From positions 17,356,201 to 17,420,200 of the forward strand of contig OW799235.1 in NCBI GenBank assembly GCA_941918925.1: a stretch of 64,000 nucleotides of DNA. Direction: 5' to 3'. This document shows positions 12,411 to 24,302 of the stretch, one piece after another. Origin of the DNA: Phyto melanocephala. Its lineage: Eukaryota > Arthropoda > Insecta > Diptera > Rhinophoridae. Each line of letters begins with the position of its first letter. Positions within the stretch are counted from its first letter, which is position 1. The translations under genes were made by a program, and so were the position numbers. The notes under the pieces are model-generated. The model had not been told where the DNA came from, made no database searches, and worked only from the letters and a program-made list of their open reading frames with translations.

Positions 12411-12539
12411 AAAAAAAATATTGTATATTTGGTTTGGCATTTCGACATGAATAGACTGACTGACGTCTGAACAACACTTCAAGATTGTTCAAATTCTTTT
12501 GAGTCATGGTTCTGTTCAAAATACGTATCGCGCACTACG

Positions 12540-13190
12540 TCCATTTTACGGTCAACATATGAAGAGGTTCACTTTTGTTTAAATGGTTACGTCAATAAAC
12601 AAACCGACCGACCGGAGTGAAGAAAATCCTCAAGTGTATGATGAGACACTGTTACAGCCAGAAAAACTGACCGTTTAGTGTGCTTTACAGGCTGGTAGAA
12701 TCATTTGTCCGTACTTCTTTAAAGATGATGCTGGTCAGAACGTTACAGTCAATGGCGAACGCTATAGAGCCATGATTACTGACATTTTTGTCCACCAATT
12801 AAACAACCATGATGTGTAGGAGACGGCTCAAAATGTCACACAGCTCGTGATACAATCGATTTATTGCAGGAAACGTTTGGTAACTTTTTAGTTTCACTTT
12901 TCAGACCCGTGAATTGGCTTCAAGATAGTGCGATTTAACGCCGCTAGACTTATTTTTTTTTTTTTTTGAAATGTAAAGTCATCGATAATTTAACCTCTAG
13001 ATCAGGGGCCGAATTACGGCATTCGATATCAAACGAAAATAAGAGAATTCTTATTAGAATCCAATACAAAATATAAGAAAAACTTTCACGTTCGATTGAA
13101 ATTTTGATCGATATTGAATGCCGTAATTCGGCCCTAGACTACATCCGAGCCAGCCACAGCGGTCATATGCCAGAAGTCATATTTCCTGAA
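12540..13190 (+). pseudogene. Tc1/mariner transposase relic
   Basis: Conceptual translation in shifting frames gives the order of a mariner-type DDE transposase. There is a segment around the first catalytic Asp (HFCLNGYVNKQ at about 12568), then a PYFFKDDAGQNVTVNGERYR-like block near 12710-12765. An ARDTIDLLQETFGN block with frameshifts follows near 12850, and a C-terminal LDYIRASHSGHMPEVIF block lies at 13137-13185. Several stops and frameshifts make it dead. A 131-bp MITE is embedded just upstream of the C-terminal block. DDE enzymes of this family cut and paste DNA at TA sites in the nucleus. Confidence 0.75.
13005..13135. repeat. MITE family T, copy 2, inside a mariner relic
   Basis: The inverted ends AGGGGCCGAATTACGGCATT and complement are nearly perfect over about 20 bp. 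The element separates two parts of a mariner transposase relic, so it inserted after that mariner did. A TAGA sequence occurs on both outer sides, which might be a short duplication. Confidence 0.75.
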
Positions 13191-13700
13191 GATTATATTT
13201 CGAATAAAGCAAGGCATATCCATAAGGTATATGCATCGCGGCAACAAACACAACAATTAAAAAACACTTGTATTTTGTTTTTGTATACATGCCGGCATAT
13301 GTGACACAATTTTTTTATTTTTTTCTTCAATTTAAATAATTTAAAAAAAACTTAAATCGAAAACTTTTTATTTATGGTTTTGTATTTTTTTAAATGTTTT
13401 AAACCAACTGAAACTGCGAATTATTTATTGTATAATAAAATTAAAAAATTAAGTTTGACAAATGCAGGCAGACTTTAAAAAAATTGGTAATGCTCAAGGT
13501 AAATTCATACAGGTGAAACTATCAGCACATTATGATGAAACTACATATTTTAACAAATTTTTTTTCAACTCCGGAAATTTTCAAACTCCATACATAAAAA
13601 AGAGAGACACAAATTGCTCTCCTTTACGCTATCACCTTATGTGATAACACCATGGGTCTAAGTGTAAAAAAATACTCTTCTTAAAAGGTCCACAAAGTAA

Positions 13701-14381
13701 ACAAGTAACAGTGCTATATTCGGCTGTGCCGAATCTTATATACCCTTCACAACGTGTAGTCATGCAATAAAAATTGTTTGTGTCACCATTCATCTCATAT
13801 AAAATACGTGCATACATACGTACACGTTAGAATAAATGTGGCATCGAATCCCAGCTGAGCCAAAAAAATTTTATTTTATTTTATTTAATATATTATTTAT
13901 GTTTTATTATTTTTTTTATATATTTTTTTTAAATTTTTTATAAAAATATTTTAAAAAATTTTTTTAAATTTTTAATTATTTTTTTTTTTTTTATTTTCAA
14001 TATTTTTTTTGTAATTTTTTTTTTTGTATGTTTTTTACATGTATTTATGTATGTATGTTGTTGTTGTAATTGTGTAAAAAAAAAGGTGGTCGTGGTTTTT
14101 TGCTCATATCTCAGAAAGTTATGGGGCGATTGTGCTGAATTTCAATAGCGATTCATTCCTGGATATTTCCAAGAGATTGATACCATATACAGATCTGAGG
14201 AACATATAGTTGCTTCTAAAAGTTGATTTCAACCAACACACGGGCAGACGGTCAGGGCTTAATCGACTCCTCTATTCATAAGCTTTCGGAAAATATATGA
14301 GGTCGGAAATGAAAATTGTAGAAATTACAAACGGAATGACAAAGCTATATATACCCTTGTGCACCACAGGTGAAGGGTATA
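13701..14381 (+). mobile_element. DINE-1/HINE-like element, short type, copy A1
   Basis: The 5' end ACAAGTAACAG is followed by the hairpin ATTCGGCTGTGCCGAAT and the subterminal TATACCCTTCAC. A T-rich core and a GGTGGTCGTGG block follow, then a GACGGTCAG-type remnant of the GTCY microsatellite. The 3' hairpin, TATACCCTTGTGCACC-ACA-GGTGAAGGGTATA, closes the element. It encodes no protein. Subterminal inverted repeats plus a 3' hairpin are the organisation of Helentron-associated elements such as Drosophila DINE-1. Confidence 0.75.
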
Positions 14382-15690
14382 AAATAGTCCGTATACTCAA
14401 TTTTAGATTCGCGTGTTAAAATAATTCATTCCGCTTCTTCTTGCTCTTGCGCAAGAATCCTAACGGTTTTTTTTTTATTTTCCTTTTATTTAAAATTTAT
14501 TTTTAAGTCAAAAAGTTCCTATTTTACTTGTTTTTGGATCACGTATGAACAAATATGCTTATTAAAAATATTAATATATGTACTATCTCATTTGCCCATC
14601 CCTAATGTTGTACTTGCTAAAAACGTTAGATTTTGCATCCCTGGTTATAAAAGCAGAGTATTTTTATATCCTCTCATATTTCACTCAATTTATGAGTGAT
14701 ATACATATGTAACATTATTGCAGACTTTTCATACAAGTACTTTTTGTTGTAATCTATAAAGAAGTATTAATTAGACAGGGGGATTTTGTATTAATGTATA
14801 AAAATGTTATAGGTAGTAGGTATTTTGTTTTTGTTACAATATCAAAACACATTTAAAATTTGCACTCAAAAAGATCGTTTGGATTCTAAAAAGAGCACTT
14901 CAGTTATTCTGTTTAGGTAGGTATGTAGGTTTGTATAAATGATATTTTTTATATTATTTCAAATTAATTTGCATTAAATAATTTAATCCGAAATTTTGCG
15001 TTAATAGAAAATTAATTAAAAATTACCTATTTAGGGTAAGAAATTTCATAAAAACATATCTTGAAATATAAATACTCTTACAGGAATAAAACATTTATAA
15101 ATATACCTAAATTTATTATAAATTTTAATTTAATTGAATTTCAAGAAATAAGTTTTAAAATTATAAAATAATAATTATAAATTTTTTTTTTTAAATTTTC
15201 TATAAATTAAAAAAAAATAGTTTTGAAGATTTCCCGTAACTAACAAATTTTTCAAAAATTTCTTATAAAGAATTTTTACAAATTTCCTATTTATTTAGCA
15301 TTTTCCGAAATTTATCTATAAGGTGAAAATTAGAAAAAAAAATGTATGAAAAAAAATCTAAAAAAAACCTATTGCAAATTCTTTCTCGTAATTACATAAA
15401 AAATTAATTCAAAATTTTTAGTAAAAACACCTTTTAAAATTTTTTTTTTTTTTAATAGATAAAAAAATAGTCTACAAGGAATTTTTGTTTAGATTTCTCA
15501 TATGTAATATATACTAAGTAACAAAAAGGTACTTTTCTTTACAAATATAAAATATGATTTGCCCTTTTTATCCCGTCTCTGCCCACACTTAATTACTCTT
15601 TATAAACAATTTCATAACAACTCAGTAGTCAATTAAAAACAGAAGCAATAAAAAATCAAGATTGATAAAAATCAAATAAAAAAGTGTTTT
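14382..15690. other. Intergenic or intronic AT-rich DNA downstream of the MADF exon
   Basis: By the strand and donor site of the exon at 15697-16469, this stretch should be intron of that gene. No second exon could be identified in it. Confidence 0.5.
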
Positions 15691-15696
15691 ACTTAC
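15691..15696 (-). other. Canonical 5' splice donor of the MADF exon
   Basis: Read on the minus strand, the exon ...CGAGAAAGAAA is followed directly by GTAAGT, the consensus donor. The in-frame TAA that would end the reading frame is made of bases 2-5 of the donor, so it is an intronic stop rather than the real terminus. Confidence 0.8.
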
Positions 15697-16469
15697 TTTC
15701 TTTCTCGAATAACATCTCTTAAGAAGTCCATGGCATCGTAGAGACTCCATTTCGGCTTGAAATTACTGCCCATCAGCTTGACATGGGCCAATTCGCGCCG
15801 ATAGGATTCTCTCAGAGATTTAAACGCACGCGCCACTCGCCTGCCGGGCGCATTAAACTCTTTGCCAATATGTTCCCAAGCACGATTCTTCTCCTCTTCG
15901 GCACCCTTGAAATTGGGTAGACGTGAATCCCACAAAATGGGATTGTCATGGACCATCTGGATAAGTTTGAGTTTATCGGAGGCATTGCGTCGTACCACTG
16001 CAAGTAAATCGAGGGTAAATAAAAATGTTTCTTTAGTTAATAAGTTGGGATTAGTGGGAGGGCTAGAACTAGCAAATGCGGGGGGTAATGGTATTGTGGA
16101 AGGGGTTGGTGGAAGACGAGATTTTATATTTTTTGGTAAAAATTTTTTATTGAAACTGCGGGTTAAGGGTCTTTTCAGAATTTTGGAAAAGCTCGGTATT
16201 CTTTTGGATGTTAACGCACATTTTTTAATTTTTTGATGTTGCTGTTGTTGCTGCTGGTGGTGATTTTGATGTTGCAGCAGCAGAGGTTGTGTGGTATCAG
16301 TGATGGGATGTTTGGGTTTGAGATCCAAAGCTAAGGCTATAGCGGCGGCTGAGGCGGCGGCGCTAGCACTCATCTCTTTAGAGGATCGCTGATAAGGCAA
16401 ATCAGAATTACTAGTTGTCGTCGAAGTGGGTGGAGAGTTAATAGAATTTGGCGAACTTTTGCCACTCAT
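15697..16469 (-). CDS. 5' coding exon of a MADF-domain protein
   Basis: The exon encodes 257 codons plus two bases. MADF domains are Myb/SANT-like DNA-binding modules of the Adf-1 type, so a nuclear transcriptional regulator is the likely role. I see a Ser/Thr/Pro-rich start, an Ala-rich tract (residues about 34-48), a Gln/His tract (about 66-79), and a basic, Pro-rich linker (about 80-142). The MADF domain covers about 166-254, with NPILWD, RAWEHIGKEF, FKSLRESYRREL and a closing WSLYDAMDFL. The ATG at 16469 is chosen because an in-frame TAA lies 24 bases upstream and no ATG intervenes; an earlier TTG is not a plausible start. The exon ends in phase 2 at GTAAGT. A BESS motif, often found further downstream in the family, is not present and may lie in later exons. 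A possible acceptor (TTTACTTGCAG) near 16000 leaves open that the N-terminal half is alternatively spliced. I cannot name the orthologue. Confidence 0.85.
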
Positions 16470-17201
16470 CAATGTAGACCAAGATATATTTTAATTGCAA
16501 ACACTTGATCCAACTTTCTTTGTTAAAATTCGATTTAGGTATTTAATAAAATTATATTTAGTACCTAGTTAGGTAGGAATAAACTTTTATTTAGAATTCA
16601 TAAACTTTTTTGTTCACTTAATTTACTTTTTATCAAAACAATTTAATAATGATGATCATTGATCTTTGGACTTGTTTTTAATTTTTTAAATGCAATTTTT
16701 TTTTTTTTTTCTGTTTAAATTTCAGAATTCCCGTTGTTATTTTTCAACTTGGTTTCACCACTGGACTGAAATCACTATGGATTTGTTGTTGAGGTTTTAT
16801 TCAGTTTTTCACCGTATTTGCCTTTAGGTCTGGTTTGCTTACTACCCTCTCACGACCAAGTTTAAAAACCAACTAAAAGCCATTGTCGTTAAAGACCAAC
16901 CACCCCAGCCAGAGCCCGCATTCAAACGCACACTCACACAAACTCAATCACATACAGCAATAAAATCTACAAAATAAAAACAAAATTCAAAAAATTTCAA
17001 CAAAACATAACAACAACAAACGGCAAAATACAAAAATCCGTCTTAGACACAAAATAATTTTTATACCATCCGTCCATCACACATCTATACGTACAGACGC
17101 ACAAACACACTCATTGCCACATTCTCGCAGCCGTACCTAAATACATACATACACCCAAAACGATCATAAACTCATTAACAACAAAATAAGAATCAGAACC
17201 T
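16470..17201. other. 5' flank of the MADF exon, probable UTR and upstream DNA
   Basis: No coding signal. The stretch 16900-17160 is rich in CA, ACAACAAC and CACTCACAC-type sequence, which is common in dipteran untranslated and upstream regions. No TATA box or initiator could be assigned with confidence. Confidence 0.4.
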
Positions 17202-19380
17202 CTGCTGCCATACATTCAATTACATCAGGGATGAAAAAGTAGGTACAAATGCATTCTTCAAAGTCAGCAATAAAAAGTACTATGATCAGGACTAACTGAT
17301 GATTTAGCGGGGTAAGTTAATTTTTACATTATTATTTTGCAAGAACATAAAGATTTGGAAATGCTAATTTGTTGTGAAATTAAATTTAGAAAATTTTATA
17401 TATAATGTCTATGAAATTTTTTTTTATCACTTCCCCATACATTTATTTAAATCTGCCCGTATTTTCGAAAATCGGATCACGTAAAATTTAAAATGTGTTG
17501 TGTTATCGTTACTCTACCAGGACAATGTTAAACGTTTGTTATCTGTAAAAAACATAATAAGTAAGGCGAATTCAATTTACAAATAGAAATTGCCAAAAAT
17601 TTTTTGAATATATGGTAATATTTTTAAGCATTATTATGTCAATCATATTTCGAATAAAGCACTTAAGAGCAGTTTAATGTATTTACTGAATAAATCTTCA
17701 AAATTTATGTAATTTGGTACCAAATTTGATCTAGAAAAATAATCACCATAATATATACTCGAACAAGCCACGTTAGAAAGCAAGTACAGAAAAAGGGTAA
17801 AATTATTGCAGGTAATAAAATGTCAATAAACTAAAAACAGGTAGTAAAAAATATAGATCGCTAATTTAAAAATGTAAAAATATGGGTAATTTTAAGAACT
17901 GAAAAAAGTAGCTTTTACACATAAAATAAGTTTAAACACGAAGAACTGATGATGTGAGAAAGGTGGAGTCTAAATTAACATCACAGTAGAGAGGGTAGTG
18001 TGAGGATGTGGCGTGCACAATAAACCATAAGTTTTTAAGAAAAAATATGGCTGGACGCGACCAATTCGAGGGAATGAAGTCATTTATTCGCGCCATTAAG
18101 AACTATTGGAAAAAAATGTCATTTGACTAACTAATGTAATATCATAACTCAGTAAAATATTGAATATTCACTGGCGAAACTATACCATTATGTGTGGTGC
18201 TATGCAAATAATTTACTATTTAAAAAAATATACATATAAAATCAGCTAAATTTTTAAGCTTTTAATACGCCAATGCGTGAACTTGAAATAATTGTAAAAT
18301 GGATGGATGCACCACTACAAAAATATGACAGAAAATATTTTAATATAAAATTATTTTTATTTAAAATGTATTAAAAGTTTTCTACGTAAAAGAAGTCTAA
18401 TCGAATGAGTTTATATTGAGTAAGTTATCGCAACTATACCATTGGGTTTGATTTATTGTATGAATATTATTTGATACGTTTATTAGTTTAATTAAATATT
18501 ATATTTGCTGATAGTTACAGTGCTGTTCACATCAAAAAAATTAAAAACATTAGCTTTTTAGGTATCGAAAATCGAGTTGGCCTAATCAATTGAACAGGAG
18601 TCAATAGGTATATGTACAAATCATTTTAGGTATGATGAGTTTGCCAACAACTTCGCGTTATTATCGTAATAAAAAATAGCCTATGTGTTAATCTAGGTTT
18701 TTATCTATGTGCCGAATTTTATTTAGTTCCGCTCAGCCGTTTTTGCGTGATTGAGTAACAAATATCCAAACATACAAACATTCACATTTATTATGTTATT
18801 AGGATGATTTATTTTTCAAATGTTATTTACAATATAAATTTGTTCGTGGACTAATCTTCGCATAAATTGTGCGAATTGAAATACGAATATTAAGAAATAT
18901 CATATAATATTACATCACAAATGGATACATGAGGATTATCGTTTTTAGTTAAAAATCTTGTTGAGATTTTTATTGACAGCAAAATAATTGTATTTAAAAA
19001 AAAGTGTTCAACGACTGGTGCCTACTGGAACAGACAAGCTTTTAATAATTTTAAATTATATTACCAATCAAAGAGCTGATTAAAAATCTTGTTCATATTT
19101 ATGTTTTTAAAAAATCAAATAAAGAAAACAAAAAAAATTATGTTCATAAAAAAGTTAAATACCTACATATAAGTCCTATTTAGAATTTTATTTTTTCTTT
19201 ATAATTATACCTAAATTCCAATTTTCCCAAAAAAATCCGACACTTTATTAAAAATTTAAAAAATTTTCCTATTAAAATACGATTTTTTATAAGTTCTATT
19301 TTAATACGTACTAAATTCTCACGTTAAATACCTAGTTGAAAAGTTTTCCTATGCTCATCTCTGATCTGCTGCCATACATT
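17202..19380. mobile_element. 2.15-kb segment flanked by 15-bp direct repeats
   Basis: CTGCTGCCATACATT occurs at 17202-17216 and 19366-19380. Removing the intervening segment and one copy leaves a smooth join of ACAACAAC-rich sequence similar on both sides. Near the inner ends are CAGGGATG (17226) and the imperfect complement CATCTCTG (19356), a possible pair of hAT-like inverted ends. The interior has no long reading frame. A single insertion is the simplest reading but is not proved. Confidence 0.45.
18690..18806 (+). repeat. 3' end of a SINE or RTE-type retroelement
   Basis: The run GTTCCGCTCAGCC, TTTTTGCGTGATTGAGTAAC, CCAAACATACAAACATTCAC and ATTTATTATGTTATTAGGAT resembles the 3' ends of insect RTE-type or dependent SINE elements as I remember them. 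The 5' boundary is not clear; it may begin near 18541. Confidence 0.45.
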
Positions 19381-20890
19381 TACATAAACGTTGTCTAAAA
19401 TAATCGCAACAACAACAAAACCAAATAAACAAAACGCACATATTCAAACAGTCACAGTACAACCGAAATTGTCGACGTTTCTGCAGCCAAACATACGAAA
19501 ATAAATATCACAATACCAAATCACGCTTATAAACCCCATATAAAAACTCAAGAGCATTAAGAAAACCAACAACTACAAGCATGCTAAATAAAAAGAAAAA
19601 CCCCTCTGCTTGTGATAGTGGTTCTATTTATTTTGCGCTTGTGTGTTTTGAAGAAAACAAAAAACAATTTAACGGTTCTGAGCCTAGATTTATTGGGCCC
19701 TCTCTTCGGCAAATTTCTTTCTCTTGCACTTATTCATAGAAAAGTTTACACAATAAGCGTTTATTCTGAAAACAGTTTTTTATCGGAGAATATGGTAAAA
19801 TATTATGAAATTTGTATCCCTGGTGCTAAATTTTTTACATAATTATTTTTTATTCCTTAAAATCGTGTTTTTTTAAATCTTTATTTGAAATTTTGTGTGA
19901 CTAACAAATTTTTAATACAAATTGAATTGATATACAATACAAGACATTTGCTTTATCATTAACTCGCGTTTTTCTTTTAAACGCCACTTTAGCACGACTA
20001 AAACTTGACTTAATTTGTTTTTGTATCGTTGATTTTCGATTCACTCTCACTCTTTAAATTTTTGTAATGAGCTTCTGAAAGTTTGAGTACAAACACACAT
20101 ACTCATGCTTCCATGCATTTGTTTGCCTTGTTTTTGTTCTATTTGTTCGTAAAATATTTTCCGTTTTCTGTTTTTTTTTAGCCTTGAGTTCGTCTTCTGT
20201 ACTTTGTTTGGTGAATTTATTTTATAGTTTAAGGCAAGTTATTATTACATACTTGTTTGAACTAATGAGCTTAAGTATTTTAATTTAAATTTCCTTTTTA
20301 TGTTGTTGTTGTTAGGCTATTTGTTGAGTTCGTGAGAGAAAGAATGTATTTTTTGCTGTTTAAGGAGGGGAAAGAATAAGAGAATTTTTACCAAATTGTT
20401 GTCATATTTTATTCCAGACTATTTGGCTAAACTTGATTGTTTTCGTTTTAAGAAAAAGAGAGCATAATGTAATCTTACGTCAAATAGGGGAAATGCTCTA
20501 GCCTGTGTTCAACAGGGATGGCAAATGAAATTTCTTTTGATGTCAAGAAATAGGAAATACATAATTAGGTACATCTATTCAGGTATGAAATGGATGATCG
20601 GGTATCCCAACAAGAGCACCTAATATAAATTTTTCATCATATTGTAGTACGATGATTTTTGTGCAGATTACGCGATTAAAGATATGGAAAAGTACCAACC
20701 TATTTAAGCCCACAACATTTAATTTTTGTAAAAACACAATAGGTAGGTACATACTACAAAAATGTTTAAAGTTTCGCCAAAACGGTTTGGCAATTACGTC
20801 AAGTTTTCAGTCGCAATTAAGCACCAAATTAAACTACAATGAGGCATTTAATTACAAAACTGTAAACCAATTTAAATCGAATAGAAGATC
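19381..20890. other. No recognisable gene
   Basis: ACAACAAC-rich sequence at 19400-19590, then AT-rich DNA. The 76-codon open frame at 19612-19842 shows no domain. CAGGGATGGCAAA at 20513 looks like a solitary hAT-type terminus. Confidence 0.45.
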
Positions 20891-20894
20891 ATTG

Positions 20895-21088
20895 TTGATC
20901 CTCTAAGAACTTTCATTCAGCATCGTAGTCAAGAACTAAACTTTTCCAAAAGCACTATGCAACGAATTTTTGTTAAATATCTGCATGCGTGCAAGTTTCA
21001 ATTATTGCAAATAATCATGTCAAGGGACCATGCACAGCACTATAGATTTGCTTATTGAGTGTTATAGCATTATCAAATAAGCTATTTT
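20895..21088 (+). pseudogene. Tc1/mariner transposase relic, N-terminal part
   Basis: The translation IQHRSQELNFSKSTMQRIF, followed by a YLHACKFQLLQ... and RDHAQHYRFAY-like run, matches the helix-turn-helix and linker section of mariner-like transposases. Stops follow, and the relic is cut off by the DINE-like element starting at 21089. Nothing matching its catalytic part is found directly on the other side. Confidence 0.65.
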
Positions 21089-21867
21089 TATACCCTTCAC
21101 ACAGTGAAAAAGGGTATATATAGGTTTGTCATTCCGTGTGAAATTTCTACAATTTTCATTTCCGACCCCATAAAGTATATATTTTCTGAAAGCTTATGAA
21201 TAGGGGAGTCGATTAAGCTCTGTCAGTCTGTCCGTCTGTCCGTGTGTATGTTAAAATCAACTTTTTGAAGCCCCCCGACATAGGTTGGACCCGGGTAAGG
21301 TATTAAAATATCAGAAATATTCGGGAGTAGTTCGGTATTGAAAATCAGAAACATCGGTACATAAACAACTGAGATATGAGCAAAAACCCACGACCACCTC
21401 GATTTTTTTTCACAAAAACAACATTACAACAACATACATACATACAAACGTGTATACTGGTTAGACAAAACATGGCATCGAATCCCAGCTGAGCCAAAAA
21501 AATTTTTTTTTAATTTTTTTAAAATTTTTTTTTTATTTTTTATTTAATATATTATTTATATTTTTATTATTTTTTTTAAATTGTTTTTTTATTTTTTTTT
21601 TGTTTTATATATATTATATACATAATAATTTTTTTTTTAAATTTTTTTTTTTAATTTTTTTTTAAATTTTTTTTTTTTTTTTTTTTTTTAACATACGTAC
21701 GTGAATTTATAATTTTACAATGGGACGTTTTTATATATGTATGTTTTTATATGTATGTACGTATTTCATATGGGATGAATGGTGACACAAACCACTGTTA
21801 TTGTATGACTACACGTTGTGAAGGGTATATAAGATTCGGCACGGCCGAATATAGCGCTCTTACTTGT
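21089..21867 (-). mobile_element. DINE-1/HINE-like element, short type, copy A2
   Basis: In minus orientation it runs from ACAAGTAAGAG through hairpin ATTCGGCCGTGCCGAAT, subterminal TATACCCTTCAC, a long T-rich core and a GTCTGTCC microsatellite. The 3' hairpin TATACCC...CACTGTGTG...GGGTATA ends it. It lies in a T run between two mariner relics. Confidence 0.8.
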
Positions 21868-21899
21868 TTTCTTACGGGTTAGTTAAAACAAGCTTCGAA

Positions 21900-22395
21900 A
21901 ATGACGGAACACAAAAAAGCGTTATATGCGGAAAGTTTTGCTGACTTATTTAATTTGAAAAAAAAACGCCTCTGAACGACACTTATTGACGAATGTAATC
22001 GATTCTTTTCAACGTACGAGACAAGGCGAATTCAATAAGGTGAACTTTTTAGATCAGCTGATCATCAGCTGTTGACTACTTCTAGGGACCACTTGTCAAA
22101 TTTTTGTGTATTTTTGACATCTCGTTTTGTTTTACACTAACAAAATACACGTTTGTATTTTTTCACTTTGAAGTTGTTTTAGCGACGAGTTCACCTTATT
22201 GAATTCACCTTGGTACGAGATATGATTCCAACAGTGGTGATTTTGACACAAAAGTCTAAGATCGCCCCGGCCAGTTAACAAAATTTAAGGCCAAGAATAA
22301 TTGGGAGCTATTCAAGTAGCAATTTTAAAATGTTTGCGAGCAGCAGAATTTATCCAAAAGCAGGAAAATTGAGTGGCATACGAATAGAAGCCGAG
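21900..22395 (+). pseudogene. Tc1/mariner transposase relic, N-terminal part
   Basis: A reading frame opens at about 21901 (MTEHKKALYAESFADLF). After a 191-bp inserted element it continues with SGDFDTKV, a stop codon, DRPGQLTKF (near 22240), and FIQKQEN-stop-VAYE-stop-KPRD (near 22350). SGDFD...RPG...F and IQK...WV..EL are typical of mariner N-terminal DNA-binding regions. It ends where a decayed DINE-like tail begins. Confidence 0.7.
22022..22212. mobile_element. 191-bp TIR element L with 8-bp target duplication
   Basis: The inverted ends CAAGGYGAATTCAATAAGG extend to about 25 bp with a single mismatch. Identical 8-mers GTACGAGA lie at 22014-22021 and 22213-22220. Excision restores the mariner relic reading across the site. 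An 8-bp duplication fits hAT or P superfamily; the ends do not decide between them. Confidence 0.85.
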
Positions 22396-22622
22396 AGACC
22401 TATGGGGCGATTGTGCTGGATTTAAAAGCGATTTATTTTCCAACATTTTTTACATATTGATACCACATTCAGATCTAGGCAACATGTGGCAGATTTTAAA
22501 AGTTTATTTTATTCAAGACACGGACATACAGACAGAAGTACATATCCCTCTTCATTCAAAAGCTTTCTAAAAACAAAGAATGACATCTATATAAAGTCTT
22601 GGCATCACAGGTAAAGGTATAA
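22396..22622 (+). repeat. Decayed 3' half of a DINE-like element
   Basis: The order TATGGGGCGATTGTGCTG, a TTGATACCA-CATTCAGATCT block, GACACGGACATACAGACAG and AAGCTTTCTAAAAA matches the 3' half of copies A1 and A5 with many substitutions. It ends in a degraded hairpin, GGCATCACAGGTAAAGGTATAA. Confidence 0.65.
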
Positions 22623-24302
22623 TAACAATGCGATACCTTCTTGTGAATCAAACAAATGTATTGATTGCATGATTTACATTTTTCTATAAAATAAAATACT
22701 TTTCTGTAAATTACATACACAGTCTAAAGAAATATTTATGTATGTAAAAATAATTAATTTAAAATATATAATTATCGCTGGTATAACGGCCTAAGCACTA
22801 TTAGATTGTATAAAATACAATGCACTCCATCCCTGGTTAAGAATTTCAAATTGCGTACTTTTGGGGTATAATACAGTGTTGCCATTTTTAATGTTCTTAT
22901 ATCAATCTTAAACCAATTTTTAAGACTTTTTAGCTTACTCATCTTAAGGCCAAAATTTTGCTCAAACGCGCTGTTTTTCTTTACGTTTAATACCTAAACG
23001 TGTTTTAATAATTTTTCCCTAGTGCTGCTAAACCATAAAAAATTGCATGTCAGTTGAAAAAGCATTTGAAATAAAGAATTGTTTAATAGAAAATTTTCAA
23101 TAAATTCCCTTTTACAAAACATTTTTTCCCCCGTATTCTCTTTATAAAACAATTCTTTAAATAGGACTAGTATTTTTAAAGACACAAGCCATGGTTTAAT
23201 AAAACCAAGTGACAATTTCATAATCTTATTTTGTTCAACAATATGGTTTTAGCGTTCTAAAAATTTAAGGCATCACATTGTTGTACAAACTCCAAACGTA
23301 GTGTAGCAGAGACACAACATTTACAATAAATTTTTGTATGCAGATGAATAAATTTTAAATAACGGAAATGACTTCTTAAAGTAATAACGTATCATGCTCA
23401 TACATAGTATGTAGTCTAAATGATGATGATAAATGGAGAGGGGGGGAATTTGAAAAAGTAGAATATTATTTAAGAAGTGCTTATAAGCGGACAGTCAGTT
23501 GCTAGTGATGGCATTTTGTTTTGCAAAAATTCTAGTTGTGACAAGAAAAGGGCAAAATGTGTGCGATGAATTGCAATGGTGTTATTATTATGTCGACTTA
23601 GGCTTTTGATATGAAAACCTTTTTTTTTCAATACAAAAAAATATCTGTAAATAGCATAAAACATTGAAAAAAAAAATAATTATTTGCAACACTTAAACTT
23701 GAAGGACTTTTTTCTAAATATGAAATTTTGAGTTATTACCTATTTCTTTTACAAAGATTCTTAACATTTTGTTAGAGTCTCATTTAAGGACGCCTTAGGC
23801 CCATCATCATAGTGCCACACTAAATTTCCCTTTTATTACCAATATTGTATACAAAACCTTAGCCTGAGCCATCTTTAAATAGGTGACACTTTAAAAGTGT
23901 AAAATGCTGTCTTACAAAAAGTGCAAACTTTTATGATTGTGTACAAAACGAAAGCGTAAATTAGCATAAATTAGAAAAAGTTAAATAATTAAGAAAATGT
24001 CTTAAAATAAACATTTAATAAATCAACAGAATTGTGTCTGCAAAAGCGAACTGAAAAAGAAGTCTATCATTAAATCAACGGCCGTTTATTTTTCTTTGCA
24101 CTAAAAACATATATTTTTACAACACTTACAAACTTTAATTTAAAATATGGCAACATTGTTGAGAGAGCCAGTGTCTAAAAACAAGTTAAGTGTAATCTGT
24201 TCTACTATTATTTTATTCAGTGTAAAACAATACTCGTGACATGTGGCAAGGCCAAAAATCAACAAACGAACAACGTTTGCAAATCATTGAATTTTATTAC
24301 TA
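22623..24302. other. No recognisable feature
   Basis: AT-rich DNA with only short chance reading frames. Confidence 0.5.

Noticed and set aside
15862..16236. 124-codon plus-strand open frame
   Set aside because: It is the antisense shadow of the MADF exon; its Gly/Leu/Val-rich and Lys-rich stretches simply mirror the Pro-rich and basic linker.
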